A stretch of DNA of 11,575 nt from Acidimicrobiaceae bacterium (GTDB taxonomy: Bacteria > Actinomycetota > Acidimicrobiia > Acidimicrobiales > Ilumatobacteraceae): assembly GCA_947487095.1 (NCBI GenBank), contig CANKVI010000024.1, forward strand, positions 1 to 11,575, given 5' to 3'. The translations under genes and the position numbers were made by a program. Below the pieces are notes generated by a model. That model was not told the origin of the DNA, searched no databases, and saw only the letters and a program-made list of their open reading frames with translations. Positions within the stretch are counted from its first letter, which is position 1, and each line of letters opens with the position of its first letter. Below, in pieces: positions 8,102 to 11,575 of the stretch.

Positions 8102-8107
8102 TACCCT
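8102..8107 (+). promoter_or_regulatory. Possible -10 box (TACCCT) for the tRNA
   Basis: TACCCT matches TAnnnT and lies 11 bases before the mature tRNA 5' end, which would put the start of transcription near 8114 with a short leader for RNase P to remove. No recognisable -35 box is present at the usual distance. The 52-base spacer before the tRNA also holds a perfect TTGACA on the opposite strand (8083-8078), but no matching -10 follows it. Confidence 0.25.
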
Positions 8108-8118
8108 TATCGCGGTTA

Positions 8119-8191
8119 GCCGACGTAGCCCAATGGCAGAGGCACAGCACTTAGGATGCTGTCAGTGAGAGTTCGAGTCTCTCCGTCGGCA
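8119..8191 (+). tRNA. tRNA with anticodon UAG (Leu codons) but a short variable loop
   Basis: A 73-base cloverleaf without encoded CCA. Acceptor stem GCCGACG (8119-8125) pairs perfectly with CGTCGGC (8184-8190); discriminator is A8191. The D arm has a three-pair stem GCC/GGC (8128-8130, 8141-8143) with GG at 8135-8136. Anticodon stem CAGCA/TGCTG (8145-8149, 8157-8161) encloses loop CTTAGGA, giving anticodon UAG (8152-8154) with U33 and G37. T stem GAGAG/CTCTC (8167-8171, 8179-8183) holds loop TTCGAGT. The variable loop is only TCAGT (8162-8166). UAG reads CUA/CUN, so leucine is expected, and A73 and the GGCAGA of the D loop are compatible with tRNA-Leu, but bacterial tRNA-Leu normally carries a long variable arm. 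That it is a tRNA gene is near certain; its amino acid is not. Confidence 0.9.
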
Positions 8192-8193
8192 CT

Positions 8194-9219
8194 GTGAGTT
8201 CTCAGCCAGTGCGCATCTCCGAGGTTCAGACCCCATCGCTTGTGATTGACGGCGCCGTTGCGCGACAAAACATCGCCACGATGGCGGCCGCAATACCAGG
8301 AACACGTTTGCGGCCGCATATGAAGGCAACGAAATGCACATCGCTTGCTCGCGAACAAGTTCGTGCAGGACACACCACATTCACCTGTGCAACACCACGC
8401 GAAGTTGTGGGCATGGTGAAGGCAGGTGTTGGAGACGATCTACTACTTGCCAACGAAAGCGTTGATGGAGTTCGTTTACAGGAGATGGCTGCTCTGCAAG
8501 ACAGTGCACTGATCACCGTGGCGATTGATTCTGAAGAAACTTTGCAAGCTGCTCATGCTGCAGGAATTCATCATGTTCTCATTGACGTGAATGTTGGACT
8601 ACCCCGCTGTGGCATTGCACCAGAACTTGCTGGCTCACTTGCCGACAAAGCTCGCTCGCTTGGCAAAACTGTTCGCGGCGTGATGGGCTACGAAGGTCAC
8701 CTCATGATGGTTGCTGAACTCAGTGAACGACTTGCCAAAGTTGAATCGTGCATGGCGTTGCTGCGCTCAGCAGCAAACGATGTTGGTGGTGAAATCATCT
8801 CTGCTGGCGGTACCGGTACATACAACTTGCACGACAACACCGGCGTCACAGAAATTCAAGCCGGTTCATATTCATTGATGGACACGCAGTACGCACAACT
8901 TGGTTTACCTTTTGCTCAAGCAGTGTTTGTTGTCGGCACCGTAATCTCATCAAACTCGCAGTGGGCGGTGATTGACGTTGGCCTGAAGTCGCTTGGCATG
9001 GACCACGGCAACCCATCCATTGACGGACATGCAGTGTGGTTTTGCTCCGACGAACACACTACGTTCTCACCTAAGGAAGGCTCTCCGCCAAAGGTTGGAA
9101 CACGCATTCGTGTCACGCCTGCACACATTGACCCAACTGTTGCTCAACATGAAGCGGCATGGGTGGTCAGCGGCGACGACATCGTCGATCGTTGGGCAAT
9201 TGACTTACGCGGTTGGTAA
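8194..9219 (+). CDS. D-threonine aldolase / D-serine dehydratase-like PLP enzyme (fold type III)
   Basis: Alanine-racemase-fold PLP enzyme acting on D- or beta-hydroxy-amino acids, 341 residues from the GTG at 8194. The N-terminal TIM barrel begins QTPSLVID (12-19) and carries PLP lysine K44 in RPHMKATKC; CATPREVVGMVKAGVGDDLL (65-84) and SAGGTGTY (203-210, phosphate binding) are typical. The C-terminal beta domain has SDEH (285-288) and PAHIDPT (309-315). The H311-x-D313 pair matches the metal site of D-threonine aldolases (His-x-Asp) rather than the His-x-Cys zinc site of eukaryotic D-serine dehydratase, so aldol cleavage to glycine plus aldehyde is the better guess. The start codon lies 2 bases after the tRNA and has no Shine-Dalgarno; an alternative GTG at 8209 would still keep all motifs. 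Its end overlaps rdgB tail-to-tail by 15 bases. Confidence 0.85.
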   Translation: MSSQPVRISEVQTPSLVIDGAVARQNIATMAAAIPGTRLRPHMKATKCTSLAREQVRAGHTTFTCATPREVVGMVKAGVGDDLLLANESVDGVRLQEMAALQDSALITVAIDSEETLQAAHAAGIHHVLIDVNVGLPRCGIAPELAGSLADKARSLGKTVRGVMGYEGHLMMVAELSERLAKVESCMALLRSAANDVGGEIISAGGTGTYNLHDNTGVTEIQAGSYSLMDTQYAQLGLPFAQAVFVVGTVISSNSQWAVIDVGLKSLGMDHGNPSIDGHAVWFCSDEHTTFSPKEGSPPKVGTRIRVTPAHIDPTVAQHEAAWVVSGDDIVDRWAIDLRGW

Positions 9220-9792
9220 TTCGCGATTCAGTATTTCCGAGAGTGCTCGAAACGCTTTGCCTCTGTGAGACAGTTCGTGTTTTTCACTCGCTGACATTTG
9301 AGCAAACGTTCGCCCATCGCCATCGCGCGCAATGAATAACGGGTCGTAGCCGAAGCCTCGATCTCCAATTTCTGACTCGGCGATATTTCCTTCACATACA
9401 CCTTCTGCGATGATTTCTCTGCCATCAGGAAATCGCAACAATGCAACTGTTCTGAACCTGCACGTTCGTGCTTTGCCACTCAGTTCGCGCAACATTTTCA
9501 CTCGGTTGTCAGCATCGGTTGCTTGTTCGCCTGCAAAGCGCGCAGTGCGAACTCCAGGTGCGCCGTTCAACGCATCCACTTCCAACCCAGTGTCATCTGC
9601 CAAAGCAGGCAACCCAGTTGCAGCGCAAACTGCGACAGCCTTCAGACGCGCATTGCCAACGAGAGTGTCAGCGTCTTCAACTACATCGGCCAGATCTGCT
9701 GGGCGTGGCAACAAGTCAACGACCCCACCCATGAGTTCGAATATTTCGGCAACCTTATGCGGGTTGGCAGATGCGCAGACTGCGCGCAACAT
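9205..9792 (-). CDS. rdgB: dITP/XTP pyrophosphatase RdgB (HAM1 family)
   Basis: House-cleaning nucleotide pyrophosphatase that hydrolyses dITP, ITP and XTP to monophosphates, keeping deaminated purines out of DNA and RNA. 195 residues, the family norm. Motifs: SANPHKVAEI (8-17), ADDTGLEVDAL (65-75) with the metal-binding acidic pair, PGVRTARFAG (79-88), GFGYDPLF (146-153) and SHRGKA (175-180). The ATG at 9792 lies 2 bases after the rph stop, with AGG just upstream inside the end of rph, so translation is coupled. It is the last gene of murI-rph-rdgB; its last 15 bases overlap the end of the convergent D-threonine-aldolase-like gene, leaving no room for a terminator. Confidence 0.96.
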   Translation of the reverse strand: MLRAVCASANPHKVAEIFELMGGVVDLLPRPADLADVVEDADTLVGNARLKAVAVCAATGLPALADDTGLEVDALNGAPGVRTARFAGEQATDADNRVKMLRELSGKARTCRFRTVALLRFPDGREIIAEGVCEGNIAESEIGDRGFGYDPLFIARDGDGRTFAQMSASEKHELSHRGKAFRALSEILNRELPTA

Positions 9793-9794
9793 GT

Positions 9795-10556
9795 TTACCT
9801 ACCGAGCGGGCGTGGTGTCGGTGGCGTGGCAATGACTTCGCGTTGCTTAGCGAAAATTTGCTCGAGTCCACCTGCGGCAAGACCAAGCAATGCATCCAAT
9901 TCGCTGCGCGAAAATGCTTTTCCTTCGGCTGTGCCTTGTACTTCAACATAAGTTGGCTCGCCACCATTAATCGGTTGCAACATGACCACGTTCATGTCCA
10001 CTTCAGCCTTTGAGTCTTCTTCGTAAGGAAGGTCGAGCACAGGATTGCCATTGTGTATTCCCACGCTGATTGCTGCACACATTGAATGCAGCGGATTTAT
10101 CGTAAGCCCACCGTTTTGCTGAATACGGGTAATCGCGTCGTGCAACGCAACAAATGCTCCACAAATACTTGCAGTACGTGTTCCTCCGTCGGCTTGCAAT
10201 ACATCGCAGTCAATAAGTATCTGACGTTCGCCGAGTTGCTTCATGTCAATTGAAGAGCGCAACGCGCGTCCAATCAGACGCTGAATTTCTACGGTGCGCC
10301 CAGACTGCTTGCCCTTTGCAGCTTCGCGACCAACACGCTCTGGTGACGAACCAGGAAGCATTGAATACTCAGCTGTCACCCAACCCTTGCCACTGCCCTT
10401 CATCCAACGCGGAACATCTTCGTCCAATGAAGCCGTGCACAACACTCGTGTTTTTCCAAACGACACGAGCACCGACCCCGCTGACATTTCAGTGAAGTCG
10501 CGTTGAAACGAAATTGGACGCAATTCGTTGTGTTGTCTGCCATCAAAACGTGTCAT
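9795..10556 (-). CDS. rph: Ribonuclease PH
   Basis: Phosphate-dependent 3'-5' exoribonuclease that trims tRNA 3' ends. 253 residues. Conserved features: the opening [15 protein letters not shown] (3-17), [14 protein letters not shown] (58-71), [15 protein letters not shown] (86-100) including the oligomer/active-site arginine R87, ADGGTRTAS (122-130) that binds phosphate, and the acidic pair D181 and D187 in [28 protein letters not shown] (208-221) closes the fold. The ATG at 10556 follows a good Shine-Dalgarno AGGGAG 8 bases upstream. It lies 21 bases after murI and 2 before rdgB. In Mycobacterium tuberculosis a cyclic-nucleotide phosphodiesterase-like gene (Rv1339) separates murI from rph; that gene is absent here. 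Confidence 0.96.
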   Translation of the reverse strand: MTRFDGRQHNELRPISFQRDFTEMSAGSVLVSFGKTRVLCTASLDEDVPRWMKGSGKGWVTAEYSMLPGSSPERVGREAAKGKQSGRTVEIQRLIGRALRSSIDMKQLGERQILIDCDVLQADGGTRTASICGAFVALHDAITRIQQNGGLTINPLHSMCAAISVGIHNGNPVLDLPYEEDSKAEVDMNVVMLQPINGGEPTYVEVQGTAEGKAFSRSELDALLGLAAGGLEQIFAKQREVIATPPTPRPLGR

Positions 10557-10564
10557 GTGTATTT

Positions 10565-10570
10565 CTCCCT
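10565..10570 (-). promoter_or_regulatory. rph: Shine-Dalgarno AGGGAG of rph
   Basis: AGGGAG on the minus strand lies 8 bases before the rph ATG. It is the only strong ribosome binding site seen in the window; most other starts here are coupled to an upstream gene or look leaderless. It fits an internal operon gene read from a murI-rph mRNA. Confidence 0.7.
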
Positions 10571-10577
10571 GTTGTTG

Positions 10578-11402
10578 TTAAGTCTTGTTGTTCGACCATT
10601 GCTCTGCACTATCAAGTTCTGGGCCAAGCAATCGACCTCCAAGTTGCGCGAACCAAGCAATGTCACCCGACGACAAAAAGCGATGCGAACCAATTCCGCT
10701 CGTTGCTGCCATTCCAAATTCGGTCAGAGCGTCACGCACCGCAAATGCGGTTTCATCGCCGCTACTTACCAGCACCACGTTCGGCCCCATCACTTCACTT
10801 ATTACGCGCGACAAATACGGATAGTGAGTGCACCCAAGCAGCAACGCATCGACTCCTGCATCGCGTACAGGCGCTAGCAATCGCTCGGCCAACACCGTCA
10901 CTTCGTCTCCTGTGGTTTGATCGCGCTCTACAAACTCAACGAACCCCGGACACGCCGCCGATGTGAGTGCAACATTTCCCTTGGTATCGCGAATTGCCTG
11001 TACGTATGCGCCAGAGGAAATGGTTCCCACCGTTCCAATGACGCCAACTTTTCCGTTCTGTGTTGCACGCACAAGCGCTCGCGCACCAGGTTCCACCACT
11101 CCAAGCACCGGCACGGGTAGTTCTTCTGCAAGCTCGTGAAGTGCAACCGATGCTGCGGTGTTACACGCAATAACCACTAACTTTGCGTTGTAATCATTCA
11201 CCAAACTCCATGCCAATTCGCGTGCATATTCGCGCACTTGCTCGGCCGGCTTATTGCCATACGGATACCTGCCCGTATCACCGATGTACACCACATCTTC
11301 ATGAGGAAGTAGGTCGATAACGGCGCGCGCAACAGTGAGTCCGCCAAACCCTGAGTCGAACATGCCGATCGGGCCAACTGCGCTATTTTGCTTATTTGGC
11401 AT
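10578..11402 (-). CDS. murI: Glutamate racemase
   Basis: Cofactor-independent racemase making D-glutamate for peptidoglycan in the cytoplasm. 274 residues from the ATG at 11402. Two-base catalytic set: C80 in VIACNTAAS and C191 in LLGCTHYPYL, with D16 in GMFDSGFGGLT and H193. GDTGRYPYGNK (41-51), PVLGVVEPG (98-106) and VGVIGTVGT (119-127) are the usual substrate-pocket strands. An in-frame TTG at 11414 would add four residues, but it overlaps a TATTGT -10 box placed for transcription to begin at about 11403, so the ATG is preferred; GGAAG sits just before it. It heads murI-rph-rdgB and diverges from a transporter gene 37 bases away. The last residues (AEQWSNNKT) lie beyond the conserved fold. 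Confidence 0.95.
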   Translation of the reverse strand: MPNKQNSAVGPIGMFDSGFGGLTVARAVIDLLPHEDVVYIGDTGRYPYGNKPAEQVREYARELAWSLVNDYNAKLVVIACNTAASVALHELAEELPVPVLGVVEPGARALVRATQNGKVGVIGTVGTISSGAYVQAIRDTKGNVALTSAACPGFVEFVERDQTTGDEVTVLAERLLAPVRDAGVDALLLGCTHYPYLSRVISEVMGPNVVLVSSGDETAFAVRDALTEFGMAATSGIGSHRFLSSGDIAWFAQLGGRLLGPELDSAEQWSNNKT

Positions 11403-11410
11403 CGGCTTCC

Positions 11411-11416
11411 ACAATA
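11411..11416 (-). promoter_or_regulatory. Candidate -10 box (TATTGT) for the murI-rph-rdgB unit
   Basis: TATTGT on the minus strand fits TAnnnT and ends 8 bases before the murI ATG at 11402, predicting an mRNA with a zero- to two-base leader. The space between murI and the divergent transporter gene is only 37 bases, so both promoters must lie within it or inside the neighbouring gene. No -35 box is recognisable. Confidence 0.35.
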
Positions 11417-11427
11417 CGCCAGCGCAT

Positions 11428-11433
11428 TAGTCT
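11428..11433 (+). promoter_or_regulatory. Candidate -10 box (TAGTCT) for leaderless transporter mRNA
   Basis: TAGTCT fits TAnnnT and ends 6 bases before the GTG at 11440, the exact spacing that puts the first transcribed base on the start codon. No Shine-Dalgarno precedes the GTG. The in-frame TAG within this box prevents any start further upstream. The identical hexamer stands before clpP. Confidence 0.45.
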
Positions 11434-11439
11434 GACTTG

Positions 11440-11575
11440 GTGCTTCTCGCCACCGTGCTTGCGTTAACCGCCGCGGTACTTCACGCGTCTTGGAACCTTG
11501 CCGTCAAATCAAGTGGTGATCGGCGAATGTCACTGTGGGGACAATTCATGATTGCCGGCCTCATCTCTTCATTCA
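11440..11575 (+). CDS. EamA/DMT-family transporter, N-terminal fragment
   Basis: Only the first 45 residues are inside the window. The product starts MLLATVLALTAAVLHASWN, then LAVKSSGDRRMSLWGQ, then a second hydrophobic stretch MIAGLISSF. A hydrophobic first helix ending in LHASWN and followed by LAVK and a short charged loop is typical of the EamA repeat in drug/metabolite transporters, ten-helix inner-membrane exporters of amino acids or other metabolites. The GTG at 11440 is chosen because it sits 6 bases after a TAnnnT -10 box; TTG at 11437 is the only other in-frame option. Substrate cannot be inferred. It diverges from murI. Confidence 0.72.
   Translation, partial: MLLATVLALTAAVLHASWNLAVKSSGDRRMSLWGQFMIAGLISSF

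Noticed and set aside
8152..8154. tRNA read as an amber suppressor
   Set aside because: The loop is CTTAGGA, so the anticodon is UAG read 5'-3', which pairs with CUA; an amber suppressor would need CUA as the anticodon.

Overview
This window looks like ordinary chromosome from an actinobacterium. A WhiG/FliA-type sigma factor lies downstream of comM-dprA-xerC, and murI-rph-rdgB has the order seen in mycobacteria apart from one missing gene. Several start codons sit directly behind TAnnnT -10 boxes, the arrangement of leaderless actinobacterial mRNAs. Base composition, judged by eye, is near 50-55% GC, low for the phylum, and would suit an aquatic Acidimicrobiia-type lineage. That placement is inference. 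There are no insertion sequences, phage genes, CRISPR arrays or toxin-antitoxin genes, and every part of the window is gene-dense.

Layout. From 4085 down to 1 on the minus strand runs comM, dprA, xerC, whiG (cut by the window edge), with overlaps or gaps of a few bases: DNA uptake/processing, chromosome-dimer resolution and a sigma factor in one transcription unit. At 4171-4560 (+) is a small predicted lipoprotein gene of unknown function. On the minus strand from 8066 to 4566 follow two fold-type II PLP enzymes, a CysK-like protein with long extensions and a threonine-synthase-like protein with an N-terminal cysteine cluster, then a stand-alone clpP with its own likely leaderless promoter. 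Diverging from this block at 8119 (+) is a tRNA gene and, 2 bases after it, a fold-type III PLP enzyme resembling D-threonine aldolase/D-serine dehydratase. That gene ends tail-to-tail, with a 15-base overlap, on murI-rph-rdgB, which runs from 11402 down to 9205. The window closes with the start of an EamA/DMT transporter (11440, +).

Most interesting points. (1) The tRNA has anticodon UAG (Leu codons CUN) but only a 5-base variable loop, whereas bacterial tRNA-Leu normally has a long variable arm; all other stems look sound. (2) The tRNA 3' end and the GTG start of the next gene are 2 bases apart, so tRNA maturation itself could create a near-leaderless mRNA. (3) Three PLP enzymes of two fold types are clustered around this tRNA, suggesting an uncharacterised route for hydroxy-, sulfur- or D-amino acids. 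No clearly new defence or mobile system is visible.
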